Positions 49,483 through 58,223 of a stretch of 64,000 bases of DNA are shown here, piece after piece (position 1 is the first letter of the stretch; every line of letters starts with the position of its first letter). Source of the DNA: Taklimakanibacter sp050251035 (lineage in GTDB: Bacteria; Pseudomonadota; Alphaproteobacteria; Rhizobiales; Aestuariivirgaceae). The DNA lies in NCBI GenBank assembly GCA_050251035.1, contig JBFWNN010000022.1, positions 14,294-78,293 on the forward strand, given 5' to 3'. The notes below the pieces were generated by a model. The model did no database searches, was not told the origin of the DNA, and saw only the letters and a list, made by a program, of their open reading frames with translations. The translations under genes were made by a program, and so were the position numbers.

Positions 49483-50474
49483 TGCGATGGCTCTGGCTCG
49501 CCTTGGTCCTTCTCACCGTCTTCCCGGCGCAGGCCGCGGAGGACGCCCTCACCGTCAGGACCCTGCCGGTGAAGTCCTTCACCATGTTCTCGCAGCTCGT
49601 GACCTTTGGCGGACTCGAATGGCGCGGCGGCCTGGAGCTGACGAGCAGCGATGAACGCTTCGGCGGCCTGTCCTCGCTCGAGCTCTCGCGCGACGGCGGC
49701 AAGCTCCTGGCGGTGAGCGACAAGGGCTTCTGGTTCAAGGCCGACCTGCTCTACACCGACGATCATCTCTCCGGGCTCGACAGCGCGGTCATGGCGCCGA
49801 TCCTCGGTCCCGACGGCAGGCCCAACAAGGGCAAGATCAGGAGCGACGCCGAGGCGCTGGCCGGCTGGGAACCGGGCCGCATCGACGGCAAGGTGATCGT
49901 GGGCTTCGAGAGCCGGGCCCGCGCCGGCCTGTTCGATCTCGGCAAGAGCGGCTTCAAGGCGCGCTTCCGCGACCTGAAGCTGCCCCGGGCCGCGGTCAAG
50001 GGGCCGCCCAACCAGGAGCTCGAATCGATCGGCCGCTTCGCCTCGGGTCCGCTTGCGGGCTCGATCATCGCCATCTCGGAATTGAACAAGGACGACAATG
50101 GCGACATCCGCGCCTTCGTCTGGGGCGGTCGCAAGGCGTTCGAATTTTCCGTCAAGCAGTTCGAGGACTATGCCATCACCGATCTCGCCATCCTGCCCGA
50201 CGGCGACATCCTGACCGTCGAGCGCAGCTTCAGCTCGACGTCCTTGCCCGGCATGGCGATCCGCCGCATCCGCACCGACGACATCGTCGCCCAAGGGGCG
50301 GTGACTCCCACCCTCGTCTTCTCCGGGCGCATGCCCTTCTACCGCATCGACAACATGGAAGGCATCGCCGTCTCCGAGCTCAATGGCGAGATCCGCGTCA
50401 CCGTCGTCTCCGACAACAACTACCGCCCGGAATTCCAGCGCACACTGGTGCTGCAATTCGCGCTGAAGAAATGA
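49482..50474 (+). CDS. esterase-like activity of phytase family protein, exported
   Basis: About 330 residues from the ATG at 49482. A signal peptide (RWLWLALVLLTVFPAQAA) is followed by a six-bladed propeller-type phytase-like domain (GGLSSLELSRDGGKLLAVSDKG-type start, then ELNKDDNGDIRAFVW, IDNMEGIAVSE). The catalytic role in relatives is poorly defined. Placement after cobT is conserved in the order, but a functional link to cobalamin is not shown. A GC-rich hairpin follows. Confidence 0.85.
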   Translation: MRWLWLALVLLTVFPAQAAEDALTVRTLPVKSFTMFSQLVTFGGLEWRGGLELTSSDERFGGLSSLELSRDGGKLLAVSDKGFWFKADLLYTDDHLSGLDSAVMAPILGPDGRPNKGKIRSDAEALAGWEPGRIDGKVIVGFESRARAGLFDLGKSGFKARFRDLKLPRAAVKGPPNQELESIGRFASGPLAGSIIAISELNKDDNGDIRAFVWGGRKAFEFSVKQFEDYAITDLAILPDGDILTVERSFSSTSLPGMAIRRIRTDDIVAQGAVTPTLVFSGRMPFYRIDNMEGIAVSELNGEIRVTVVSDNNYRPEFQRTLVLQFALKK

Positions 50475-50485
50475 AACACCTATTC

Positions 50486-50506
50486 CCCTCCCCCTTGCGG
50501 GGAGGG
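50486..50506. terminator. GC-rich hairpin after the phytase-like gene
   Basis: CCCTCCCC-cttgc-GGGGAGGG is an eight-base perfect stem with a five-base loop, 11 bases after the stop. There is no T run, so it may stabilise the message or be a dispersed repeat rather than a rho-independent terminator. Confidence 0.6.
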
Positions 50507-50519
50507 TGAAGACCCCTCC

Positions 50520-50977
50520 TCATTCCGGCAACCGGTCCGATCTCGGCAGGGCCTTGCCGGTCTCGAGCAGGCTCTTGAGGCCCGACAGGATGAACGGCCA
50601 GCCATCGGCGAAGGCGTTGATGAGCTTCTGCTGTCCGTCGGTCTCGGCTTCATGGCGGATGGTGAGCTTCATCACCTCGCCGTCAGCCTCGAGCGCGATC
50701 GTGCAGCGCGAATGGCCTTGCGCCTTGAGCTCGGGCACGCCTCGTTGCGCCAGCGGATGACCAGGCGCTTCATGGGCTCGATCTCGATGATCTCGCCCGT
50801 ATCGGCGACGCGGCCGTCGGCGAAGACGATCTTCCAGTCCGAGCCCTTCTGCCAGTCGGACTCGAGATGGGCGCCCACCCAATATTGCCGGGTGAAGGCG
50901 GGATCGATCAGCGCCTGCCAGAGTTTCTCCGCCGTCGTCCTGATATAGGTCACATAGACATAGACCGGTTTACTCAT
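50520..50977 (-). pseudogene. AHSA1/SRPBCC family gene broken by a frameshift
   Basis: The frame from 50977 encodes a normal AHSA1 N-terminus (KPVYVYVTYIRTTAEKLWQA ... PMKRLVIRWRNE) but ends in unrelated Arg-rich sequence. The correct continuation (PELKAQGHSRCTIALEADGE ... GLKSLLETGK) is in another frame ending at 50520. One missing base near 50733-50743 would restore a product of about 150 residues. Such proteins bind small hydrophobic ligands and are usually paired with an ArsR repressor, as here. Either a recent mutation or a sequencing/assembly error. Confidence 0.85.
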
Positions 50978-51287
50978 TACTCTGTCCTTCCAGTTTCAGC
51001 TTGAGGTCCAAGAGCGCGCGCAGCCGTCCGCGCTCGAATTTGTCGATCCAGCGGTCGGCGATCTCGAAGATCGGCGCCGGGTTGAGATAGTGCTCCTTGG
51101 CGCGGCCGCGGCGCAGCGTGACGACGAGATTGGCGTCTTCCAGGATCGCCAGATGCTTGCTCACCGCCTGCCGCGTCATGTCCGTCTCCGCGCCGAGCGC
51201 CGACAGCGTCTGCCCGTTCTTCGCGCGCAGCCTGTCCAGGAGTTGCCGGCGTGTCGGATCGGCCAGCGCCCTGAAGACGGCGTCCAT
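50970..51287 (-). CDS. ArsR family transcriptional regulator
   Basis: About 105 residues from the ATG at 51287, seven bases after AGGAG; upstream ATGs exist at 51293 and 51308. The winged helix includes DPTRRQLLDRLRA and TDMTRQAVSKHLAILEDANL. It lacks the metal-binding cysteines of arsenic sensors and belongs to the group that controls AHSA1/SRPBCC genes. It overlaps the broken SRPBCC gene by eight bases. A perfect palindrome directly upstream suggests autoregulation. Confidence 0.92.
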   Translation of the reverse strand: MDAVFRALADPTRRQLLDRLRAKNGQTLSALGAETDMTRQAVSKHLAILEDANLVVTLRRGRAKEHYLNPAPIFEIADRWIDKFERGRLRALLDLKLKLEGQSNE

Positions 51288-51302
51288 GCTCATGCTCCTA
51301 AT

Positions 51303-51322
51303 ATGCAACCAAATGGTTGCAT
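51303..51322. promoter_or_regulatory. ArsR operator palindrome
   Basis: ATGCAACC-aaat-GGTTGCAT is a perfect 20-base inverted repeat with eight-base arms, immediately upstream of the ArsR gene. Palindromes of this kind are common before ArsR-AHSA1 pairs. Binding by the ArsR product would repress both genes. Confidence 0.8.
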
Positions 51323-51389
51323 GTCAAGTGGCGTGGAGCGGCCCGCATGCCATCATGGAATCGCAAAGTTGCGACGCTAAAAGTACGCA

Positions 51390-51461
51390 AACCGCATAAT
51401 TTATCGCTTGACGTGATGAAAAATTAGTGGACGATAATGAAATATCGCAATAGCGAAATAT
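51390..51461 (+). promoter_or_regulatory. candidate promoter/operator of the Rieske oxygenase gene
   Basis: This AT-rich stretch holds TTGACG (51408-51413) and GATAAT (51433-51438) as a possible -35/-10 pair with a long 19-base spacer. TATCGCAATAGCGAAATA (51443-51460) is an imperfect inverted repeat just downstream of the -10. ACCGCATAATTT (51391-51402), read on the other strand, partly matches the AATAATGCG core seen at 55522 and 63368. Assigned by eye. Confidence 0.45.
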
Positions 51462-51504
51462 GAACCCCTCGCCTCAGGCGCTATGACAGGAGGATGTGAG
51501 CATC

Positions 51505-52920
51505 ATGAAGCCAGCATCAGCGAGCAACGGTACTCAGGTTTCGGCGCTGAATTTCAGGGGGTACCAGCAGGCCCAGCCCGCGGCGATCGACGAGGAGATC
51601 GCCCGCGTCGGACCCGGCACGGCATGCGGTGAATATATGCGCCGCTTCTGGCAGCCGGTCTTCGTCACCAGCGAGCTCGGCGACCTGCCCAAAGCGATCA
51701 AGATCCTGGGCGAGGAGCTCGTCCTGTTCCGCTATGGCGGCGGACAGCACATCGGCCTTGTTCACAAATATTGCCCCCACCGCCGGGCGTCGCTGGAATA
51801 TGGCCGCTGCGAAGCGAACGGCATCCGCTGCTGCTATCATGGCTGGCTGTTCTCACCCGACGGCGAGATTCTCGAAACGCCGGGCGAGGCGCCGGATGCC
51901 GAGCCCGCCAGGATGGTGCGCGAACGCACCCGGCTCGGCGCCTATCCGGTCAAGGAATACAATGGCCTCGTCTTCACCTATATGGGCCCGCCCGACCGCA
52001 TCCCGCCCTTTCCCATCTACGACATCTTCGAGATCGGCGGGATGGTCAGCCGTCCCTACAAGGCGCCGTACAAGTGCAACTGGATCCAGGTCCTCGACGC
52101 GATCATGGATCCCGTCCACACCTCGTTCCTGCACAGCCAGAACAGCCATCCGCAATTTTCCCAGGGCATGGCCGAGCTGGGCGAGCTCAAATTCTACGAG
52201 CGCCATGAGAACCAGTTCCTCGGCTCCAGCACCCGTCGCGTGGACGCGAATGCCTGGGTCCGCGTCAACGAGCTGATCCTGCCGAATTTCACGCAAGCCG
52301 GCTCCGCATTCGCCGCCGACGGCACCGAGCCGCGCTATTTCGGCCGCTCCTGCTTCACCCGCTGGGTCGTTCCGGTCGACGACGAGACCAGCATGGTTTA
52401 TGCGTGGGCGAACTTCGGCGAGCGCGGCGATCCTTCGCAGTACAATACCGCGGAAGGCTGCGAGCTGATCGAGCAAGGCGAGCTGTTCGACCGTCCGCCC
52501 GAGGAAAAGCAGCGCCGTCCGGCGGATTCGGAGGCGGTCGAGAGCATGGGCCCGATCTCCACCCACAAGGGTGAGAACCTGATGCCGACCGATCGCGGCA
52601 TATCGCTCTATCGCCGCCGCGTGCGGCGCCAGATCCGCGACCTGGCCGCCGGCAAGGAGCCGCCGCAGCCGGCCACCTTCTCGGGCTCGACGGTGCGCAC
52701 CTATGGCCAGGATACGGTGCTGCATCTGCCGCCCAAGGCAGGGCAGGACGACCGCGCCTATCTGGCGCGCATCGGCGAGACGGTCATGGACATGGAATTC
52801 GCGCACGAGACGGAAAACGACGATACGCGGCGCGACGAGGCGATCATCGCCAGGCTCAAGGAGATCGAGGCCGGCGGGTTGGCGCAGGAAGCGCCCCGCC
52901 ATGACCGCGCGAGGGTCTGA
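51505..52920 (+). CDS. Rieske [2Fe-2S] non-haem iron oxygenase, phthalate-dioxygenase type
   Basis: About 471 residues from the ATG at 51505; AGGAGG lies 11 bases upstream, and a GTG at 51496 is in frame. The Rieske centre is Cys90-x-His92 and Cys109-x2-His112 (CPHRRAS ... CCYHGW). The mononuclear iron ligands are His205 and His210 with Asp in DAIMDPVHTSFLH. It resembles single-component alpha subunits of the phthalate/vanillate class, which hydroxylate or demethylate aromatics or amines. Electrons may come from the reductase at 58224 and ferredoxin at 63498. Substrate not determined. Confidence 0.92.
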   Translation: MKPASASNGTQVSALNFRGYQQAQPAAIDEEIARVGPGTACGEYMRRFWQPVFVTSELGDLPKAIKILGEELVLFRYGGGQHIGLVHKYCPHRRASLEYGRCEANGIRCCYHGWLFSPDGEILETPGEAPDAEPARMVRERTRLGAYPVKEYNGLVFTYMGPPDRIPPFPIYDIFEIGGMVSRPYKAPYKCNWIQVLDAIMDPVHTSFLHSQNSHPQFSQGMAELGELKFYERHENQFLGSSTRRVDANAWVRVNELILPNFTQAGSAFAADGTEPRYFGRSCFTRWVVPVDDETSMVYAWANFGERGDPSQYNTAEGCELIEQGELFDRPPEEKQRRPADSEAVESMGPISTHKGENLMPTDRGISLYRRRVRRQIRDLAAGKEPPQPATFSGSTVRTYGQDTVLHLPPKAGQDDRAYLARIGETVMDMEFAHETENDDTRRDEAIIARLKEIEAGGLAQEAPRHDRARV

Positions 52921-52944
52921 CGGCAGGAGAGATGCCGTCAGCCA

Positions 52945-53070
52945 GCGCATGAGCCGGAAAAGTTCATGGCCGGGCCCGACCCGGCCGTCGCGCCGGTTTT
53001 CCGGAAGGATAATGTGCAATCAAGAAAGATAAAGCGCGATGGCGACTCGATTTGAAGCCATCACGCTTCA
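52945..53070. repeat. interspersed palindromic repeat, copy 3 (two-hairpin form)
   Basis: Same order as at 4198: GCGCATGAGCCGGAAAA...TTTTCCGGAAGGATAATG, then AAAGCGCGATGGC...GCCATCACGCTT. The outer left arm has decayed compared with copy 1. The right end enters the ridA gene and includes its stop codon. Confidence 0.85.
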
Positions 53071-53420
53071 GGCCGTTTCCTGGCGACCACGGCAATCTCG
53101 ACCTTCCACTTCGGATCGAGAAGCGTCGCCTGGACCGTCGCGCGCGTCGGCGGATTGCCGCTGTCCACCCAGTCGGCCCAGGCGGCATTCATCGCCGCGA
53201 ACTCGGTCCGGTCGGCGAGATAGACCGTTGCGTGCAATAGGTTCGATTTGTCGCTGCCGCAGCGTTCGAGCAGGCTTTCGATCGTCGCTAGGGCCTGCCT
53301 GGTCTGCGCGCCGATGTCGGCGCCTTCCGCGTTCTCGGCCACTTGTCCGGCAAGATGGATCAGCTCGCCGCTGATCACGGCCTGGCTGGTCTTACCGTTC
53401 GAATCGAGACGTGTAACCAT
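53061..53420 (-). CDS. RidA family protein
   Basis: A 119-residue RidA/YjgF protein from the ATG at 53420 (GAGGT upstream). It has SGELIHLAGQVAENAEGADI, the active-site Arg in PPTRATVQATLL, and the C-terminal KVEIAVVARK. Members hydrolyse reactive enamines or imines or join catabolic pathways for amines. The last codons and the stop lie inside a palindromic repeat. It is the last gene of the leftward operon with the two dehydrogenases. Confidence 0.92.
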   Translation of the reverse strand: MVTRLDSNGKTSQAVISGELIHLAGQVAENAEGADIGAQTRQALATIESLLERCGSDKSNLLHATVYLADRTEFAAMNAAWADWVDSGNPPTRATVQATLLDPKWKVEIAVVARKRPEA

Positions 53421-53474
53421 TCTGCACCTCATGACGGAAATGAATGTGGGATCGGGTCGTAGCGTGATCCGCTC

Positions 53475-54362
53475 TCATCGGGCTATTTCGTGATCGGCCA
53501 GGCTCTCCAGCGACCGGATGAGCGCGGAGTGATCGCTGTTGCCATGGCCCTGCGCGGTCGAGGCGCTGAACAATTCCTGGCACAGGGCGGTGCCCGGCAG
53601 GGACAATCCCAGGGAGCGGGCGGTCGACAGGGCGATCGCCAGATCCTTCTGGTGCAGCCTGATGGCGAAACCCGGCGCGAATGTCCGCTTGATCATCCTT
53701 TCGCCATGGACCTCGAGAACCCGGGAGGTCGCAAAGCCGCCCATGAGGGCCTCGCGCACCCTTGCCGGGTCGCATCCCGCCTTGGAGGCGAGCACCAGGG
53801 CCTCGCCGATCGCCTCGATGGTGATCGCCACGATGATCTGGTTGGCGATCTTGCACGTCTGGCCGGCGCCGTTCTCTTCGCCGATCAGCGTGATGTTCTT
53901 TCCGAGCAGTTCGAAATAGGGCTTTGCGCGCTCGAATGCGGCCCGGCTGCCGCCGGCCATGATCGTCAGCGAGGCTGCCTTGGCTCCCACTTCGCCGCCC
54001 GAGACCGGGGCGTCGACATAGTCGGCGCCCTTGTCCTTGACCGCGGCGGCAAGCTCACGCGTCACGATCGGGCTGATCGAGCTCATGTCGATGATGAGCG
54101 ATGTCCCGGTCACGGCTTCGATCAGGCCGCGCGGCCCGCGCACGACCTGCGCGACGTCGGGCGTGTCCGGCAGCATCGTAATGACGATCGCGCATGCGGC
54201 CGCGACCTCGGCAGGTGTTGCGACGGCCCGGACTCCGCGGCCCTGCAGGCTCGCCGGCAGGGGAGATGTGTTGAGCGTCGTCACGATCTCGTGGCCGGCA
54301 TTTGCAATATGGGCGGCCATGGGCGCTCCCATGACGCCGAGGCCGATGAAGCCGATCTCCAT
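53475..54362 (-). CDS. NAD(P)-dependent beta-hydroxyacid dehydrogenase (GlxR/3-HIBADH family)
   Basis: A 295-residue dehydrogenase from the ATG at 54362 (GGAGAT upstream). The dinucleotide motif is IGFIGLGVMGAPMAAHIANA, the substrate loop is DAPVSGGEVGAKAASLTIM, and the catalytic Lys is in GQTCKIANQII. Matches tartronate-semialdehyde reductase and 3-hydroxyisobutyrate dehydrogenase. It follows the D-2-hydroxyacid dehydrogenase gene by nine bases. Confidence 0.92.
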   Translation of the reverse strand: MEIGFIGLGVMGAPMAAHIANAGHEIVTTLNTSPLPASLQGRGVRAVATPAEVAAACAIVITMLPDTPDVAQVVRGPRGLIEAVTGTSLIIDMSSISPIVTRELAAAVKDKGADYVDAPVSGGEVGAKAASLTIMAGGSRAAFERAKPYFELLGKNITLIGEENGAGQTCKIANQIIVAITIEAIGEALVLASKAGCDPARVREALMGGFATSRVLEVHGERMIKRTFAPGFAIRLHQKDLAIALSTARSLGLSLPGTALCQELFSASTAQGHGNSDHSALIRSLESLADHEIAR

Positions 54363-54371
54363 CACGATCTC

Positions 54372-55388
54372 CTAATAGCCGAGTTCGGGTTGAACGGGGT
54401 TGAGAAGAGGCTGGCCGGCCACGTGCCGCTCCATGTTGCGCAGGAACAGGTCCAGCGTCATCGGCACATAGGCATCGCCGTCGTCGGCCGACACGTGCGG
54501 CGTCACCACGAGATTGGCCGTGGTCCACAGCCGTGAGCCCGCCGCGACCGGCTCTGGATCGAAAACGTCCAGTATGGCGCCGGCCAGCCGTCCGTTGTCC
54601 AGCATGGCGCAGAGCGCGTCGTAGTCCATGATGCTCTGGCGTCCGATATTGATCACGCCGGCCGACGGCTTCAGCAGGTCGAGGCGGCGCCGGTCGAGAA
54701 GCAGTCTCGTCTCCGGCGTATCGGGCGCCGCCGCCACGACGAAGTCGGCTTGCCGCAGAGCGTCGTCGAGATCGGCGATGGTGATCACGCGCGAACATCC
54801 CTCGACCGGACGGCCATGACGGTTGACCCCGATGACGTTGACGCCCAACCGGGCGATCTGGCGGGCGATCGAGCCGCCGAGGCTGCCGGTTCCGATGATG
54901 ACGGCCGTCTTGCCGGCGATCGGGCTCGCATAGAGCGACTCGAACTTCGCCCGCCTTTGGTTGGTGAAAATGGCCGGCATCCGGGAGTGCAGCATGAGCA
55001 CGCCCATCAATCCGAACTCGCCCGCCTTCGCGGCATGGACGCCCTTGTTGTTGGTCAGCACCACGCCGGGCGGCAGCCAGGTCATGGGACAGAGATGCTC
55101 CACGCCCGCGGCGATGATGTGGATCCATTTGAGCTTGGGCGCCACCGCTTGCAGATCCCGGGTCGGAAAATCCCAGGCCAGCAATATTTCGGCGTCGCGC
55201 ATGGACTCGCTGAAATTGTCGGTGTCCCAGTCGATGAACGTCTCGAACGCGCCGGCAAGCCCCGGAAAATGCCGGCGTGCTTCATCCATACGCTCTTGGG
55301 TGATGGTGAAGACCCGTTCGCTTTCTTCCGTGTTCGGAAACGACCCTTCCGCCCATCGGTTGTTCTTCACATGCACTTTCACTGTCAT
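54372..55388 (-). CDS. D-2-hydroxyacid dehydrogenase family protein
   Basis: A 338-residue NAD-dependent dehydrogenase from the ATG at 55388 (TVKVHVKNN). The NAD motif is IGTGSLGGSIARQIARLG, followed by INIGRQSIMD, the acid in AILDVFDPEPVA and the catalytic His in VVTPHVSADD. Similar enzymes reduce glyoxylate or hydroxypyruvate. First gene of the leftward operon, divergent from the ligase operon. Confidence 0.92.
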   Translation of the reverse strand: MTVKVHVKNNRWAEGSFPNTEESERVFTITQERMDEARRHFPGLAGAFETFIDWDTDNFSESMRDAEILLAWDFPTRDLQAVAPKLKWIHIIAAGVEHLCPMTWLPPGVVLTNNKGVHAAKAGEFGLMGVLMLHSRMPAIFTNQRRAKFESLYASPIAGKTAVIIGTGSLGGSIARQIARLGVNVIGVNRHGRPVEGCSRVITIADLDDALRQADFVVAAAPDTPETRLLLDRRRLDLLKPSAGVINIGRQSIMDYDALCAMLDNGRLAGAILDVFDPEPVAAGSRLWTTANLVVTPHVSADDGDAYVPMTLDLFLRNMERHVAGQPLLNPVQPELGY

Positions 55389-55678
55389 TTCGGACCCGAC
55401 TTTCCTTCCGCCGGCGGAGCCATTGGCGAGCGCCGTCTGGCTGCAGCCGTCGTTCAGGCCACGGCTTGCGGCACGATGAACGAAATTGATTAGACACTGC
55501 GAAATGCGCATGTCAACCGTGAAATAATGCGTAAACAATAAAATACGGCTTGATAAATATGAAAACAGCATTTACACTGCGACAAAATTGATCAAACCGC
55601 ACATTCTAACATGAGGCCGCCTTGGCCCCGGCGCCATGCGCAGCGCACCCTTGCCCAAATCAGAGATGGAGAAATGAC
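55389..55678. promoter_or_regulatory. divergent control region with conserved 17-base element
   Basis: This 290-base region separates the leftward dehydrogenase operon from the rightward ligase operon. AAATAATGCGTAAACAA at 55522-55538 matches 16 of 17 bases of the element at 63368-63384. A second GCGCA half-site begins 23 bases before its GCGTA, the same spacing as at 63352. ACACTGCGA occurs twice (about 55494 and 55573). No gene lies here. The region is AT-rich, as expected for promoters. Confidence 0.6.
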
Positions 55679-57127
55679 GTGCTGAGGAAGGTCGACGACG
55701 TGAACCCCGCAGTGCCGCGCTACACGGAGACGTTCGCAGAGGCATTGCCAACGCAAGAGAAGATCGCGGCCGTCCGCCAGCAGCTGGAAGCGGCGGGCGT
55801 CAAATATGTCATGTCCTGCTGGATCGATCTCTTCGGCCTCCCCAAGACCAAGCCGGTGCCGATGAGCGATTTCGAGGCTCTTTGCATGGGACGTGGCCCG
55901 CAATTCGCGGTGCACTCGATTTCTTTCGTGCCCGACCTGACCGCGGCCGATTCCGATCAGGTCATGGTGCCGGACCTCGACGCCGTCTACATCTGCCCGT
56001 GGGACAAATCGATGGCGATCATCTTCGCCGACCTCTTCTGGGAAGATAAGCCGTACAATGTCTGCCCGCGCCAGGCTCTCAAGCGCGCCATCCGCGATGC
56101 GGCCAAGACGGGCTATGTCGGATATGCCGGCATAGAGCCGGAATTCATCGTCATGAAGTGGGACGAGAACGGCCTCCCTATGAAGGCGTTCGACAACGAC
56201 CCTCGTCGCGGCCTCAGGCCGCGCCGTCAGGCCTTTGGCTACGACGTCGAATATTCGGTCGATTCGATGCCCTTCCTGAAAACGATGATCGATCTGCTCG
56301 AGGAGCTGGGCTGGAACCTCCATGATGTCGTCGCCGAAGGCGCCTACTCCCAGTTCGAGCTCGATTTCCACTACACGCATCTGCTGCAGATGGCCGACCG
56401 GCTGGTCTTCCTGCGCATCATGCTCAAGGAGGTCGCCAAGCAGCATGGGCTGTTCGTAACCTTCATGCCCAAGCCGACAACCGGCGACTGGCGCTCGGGC
56501 GCGCACATCAACTTCTCGCTGCGGTCCGTGAAGGAGCCGGACAAGAATCTCTTCCAGAACGACAAAGGTCAGTGGTCTGATCAGTCATGCCATGCCGTGG
56601 GCGGCCTGCTCGCGCATTCGGAGGCGATAACCGCGATCGCCTGCCCGACGGTGAACTCCTACAACGGGCTGGTGCCGCGCGTGGGCGGCTTCGAAGGCGG
56701 CACGGTGACCTGGGCGCCCACCAACATCACCTATGGCTTCAACAATCGCTCGGCGCAGTTCCGCCTGCCGCAGAGCCGCTTCTGCATCGAGAACCGCGCG
56801 GCCGACATGTGCATGAACGTCTATCTCGCGCTGGCCGTGATGCTCGCCGCTTCGGTCGAGGGCATCCAGAACAAGATGGATCCGGGGAAGCCGATGGACC
56901 GCGATCTCTATTCGATGACCGAGGACGAGCTGAAGCAAGCCGGCGTTCGCCGCCTGCCGCGCAACCTGGCGGAAGCCACGGCGCATCTGGCGCAGGACCC
57001 GCTGATGAAGCAGGTGCTCGGCCCCACGATGCTCAAATCCTATGTCGCCTACAAGACGGATGAATGGGAACGCTATCACCAGACGGTTACGGACTGGGAG
57101 GTCCGTGAATATCTTCGCCTGTATTGA
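55679..57127 (+). CDS. glutamine-synthetase-like ligase (type III / gamma-glutamylamide synthetase group)
   Basis: A 482-residue ligase starting with GTG at 55679, eight bases after GGAG. The glutamine-synthetase fold is shown by EPEFIVMKWDENG, SQFELDFHYTHLLQMADR, SGAHINFSLR, GGLLAHSEAITAIACPTVNS and NNRSAQFRLP. It is close to the GlnT/gamma-glutamylmethylamide synthetase group rather than to nitrogen-assimilating GlnA. It likely joins glutamate to an amine using ATP, as in methylamine, isopropylamine or aniline catabolism. The amine is unknown. The next gene is 65 bases away. Confidence 0.9.
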   Translation: MLRKVDDVNPAVPRYTETFAEALPTQEKIAAVRQQLEAAGVKYVMSCWIDLFGLPKTKPVPMSDFEALCMGRGPQFAVHSISFVPDLTAADSDQVMVPDLDAVYICPWDKSMAIIFADLFWEDKPYNVCPRQALKRAIRDAAKTGYVGYAGIEPEFIVMKWDENGLPMKAFDNDPRRGLRPRRQAFGYDVEYSVDSMPFLKTMIDLLEELGWNLHDVVAEGAYSQFELDFHYTHLLQMADRLVFLRIMLKEVAKQHGLFVTFMPKPTTGDWRSGAHINFSLRSVKEPDKNLFQNDKGQWSDQSCHAVGGLLAHSEAITAIACPTVNSYNGLVPRVGGFEGGTVTWAPTNITYGFNNRSAQFRLPQSRFCIENRAADMCMNVYLALAVMLAASVEGIQNKMDPGKPMDRDLYSMTEDELKQAGVRRLPRNLAEATAHLAQDPLMKQVLGPTMLKSYVAYKTDEWERYHQTVTDWEVREYLRLY

Positions 57128-57192
57128 TCGGCGTCGGCGCCGCGTCGTCGGCCCGGTGCAAGAACAGTCCCGGCTGACTTGTGGAGACGAAG

Positions 57193-58215
57193 ATGGCCAC
57201 GAGCGACTATCATGTCTTCGAGCTCGGAACCGTGCATTTGCAGACGGGCGGCGTTCTCCATGACGCAAAGCTCGCCTTCAAGACTTACGGCACCTTGAAC
57301 GCCGGCGCGGACAATGCTGTCCTGTTGCCGACATTCTACACCGGAAGTCATGTGCGCAACGAAGGCTTCTTCGGTCGGGGACGGGCCATCGATCCGGCCC
57401 GCCACTTCGTCGTCTCGATCAACTTGTTCGGCAACGGGATTTCCACATCGCCGAGCAATGCCGCGCCCGCGCAGCGTGCCGCGAGCTTCCCCCGCATGAC
57501 CCTGCTCGACAATGTCTCTTGCCAATACCGGCTGCTCACGCAGGCGCTCGGCGTGAAGCGTCTGGCGCTGGTGGCCGGATGGTCGCTGGCTGGCTGCCAG
57601 GCCTATCACTGGGCCGCCCTCTATCCGGAGATGGTCGACGCCATCGTCCCGTTCTGCGCATCGGCCAGGACATCGGCGCACAACTTCGTCTTTCTGGAGG
57701 GCGTCAAGGCGGCCCTCGTGGCGGATCAGTCGTGGAACGATGGCGCCTACACCTCTCCGCCCGTTGCCGGGCTCAAGGCGTTTGGCCGGGTCTATGCCGG
57801 CTGGGCTTATTCGCAGACCTTCTTCCGGCAAAATCTTTACCGCAGGCTCGGCCATGACACGGTCGAGGACCTGTTGGTCGACTGGGAGCTCGACCATGTC
57901 CGCAACTGGGATGCCAACGACCTGCTGGCAAAATTGTGGACCTGGCAGATGGCCGACATCAGCGCCAACGACATGTACCGTTCCGATTTTACCAAGGCGC
58001 TCGGCGCCATCGGGGCGCGCGCCATACTCGTCCCTTGCACGCAGGATCTCTATTTTCCGCCGGCCGACAATGAAATCGAGGTGCGGAGCATGCCGCGCGC
58101 CGAGTTGCGGCCGTTCGACTCGCCTTTCGGGCATTGCGTGGCAAATCCGGGAAACGACCACGAATTCGAGCGTTTCCTCGACACGGCCATTCACGATGCC
58201 ATGTCGGGCGTTTGA
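57193..58215 (+). CDS. MetX-like alpha/beta hydrolase (E22 family putative esterase)
   Basis: A 340-residue protein from the ATG at 57193 (GGAG upstream). It has the homoserine O-acetyltransferase layout: LAFKTYGTLNAGADNAVLL, SINLFGNGISTSPS, the nucleophile elbow GWSLAGCQAY, and SPFGHCVANPGND carrying the catalytic His. The elbow differs from the usual GGSMGG of MetX, so acyl transfer to homoserine is unlikely. It could hydrolyse an acyl or gamma-glutamyl intermediate of the pathway (inference). Confidence 0.86.
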   Translation: MATSDYHVFELGTVHLQTGGVLHDAKLAFKTYGTLNAGADNAVLLPTFYTGSHVRNEGFFGRGRAIDPARHFVVSINLFGNGISTSPSNAAPAQRAASFPRMTLLDNVSCQYRLLTQALGVKRLALVAGWSLAGCQAYHWAALYPEMVDAIVPFCASARTSAHNFVFLEGVKAALVADQSWNDGAYTSPPVAGLKAFGRVYAGWAYSQTFFRQNLYRRLGHDTVEDLLVDWELDHVRNWDANDLLAKLWTWQMADISANDMYRSDFTKALGAIGARAILVPCTQDLYFPPADNEIEVRSMPRAELRPFDSPFGHCVANPGNDHEFERFLDTAIHDAMSGV

Positions 58216-58223
58216 GGCTGGCC

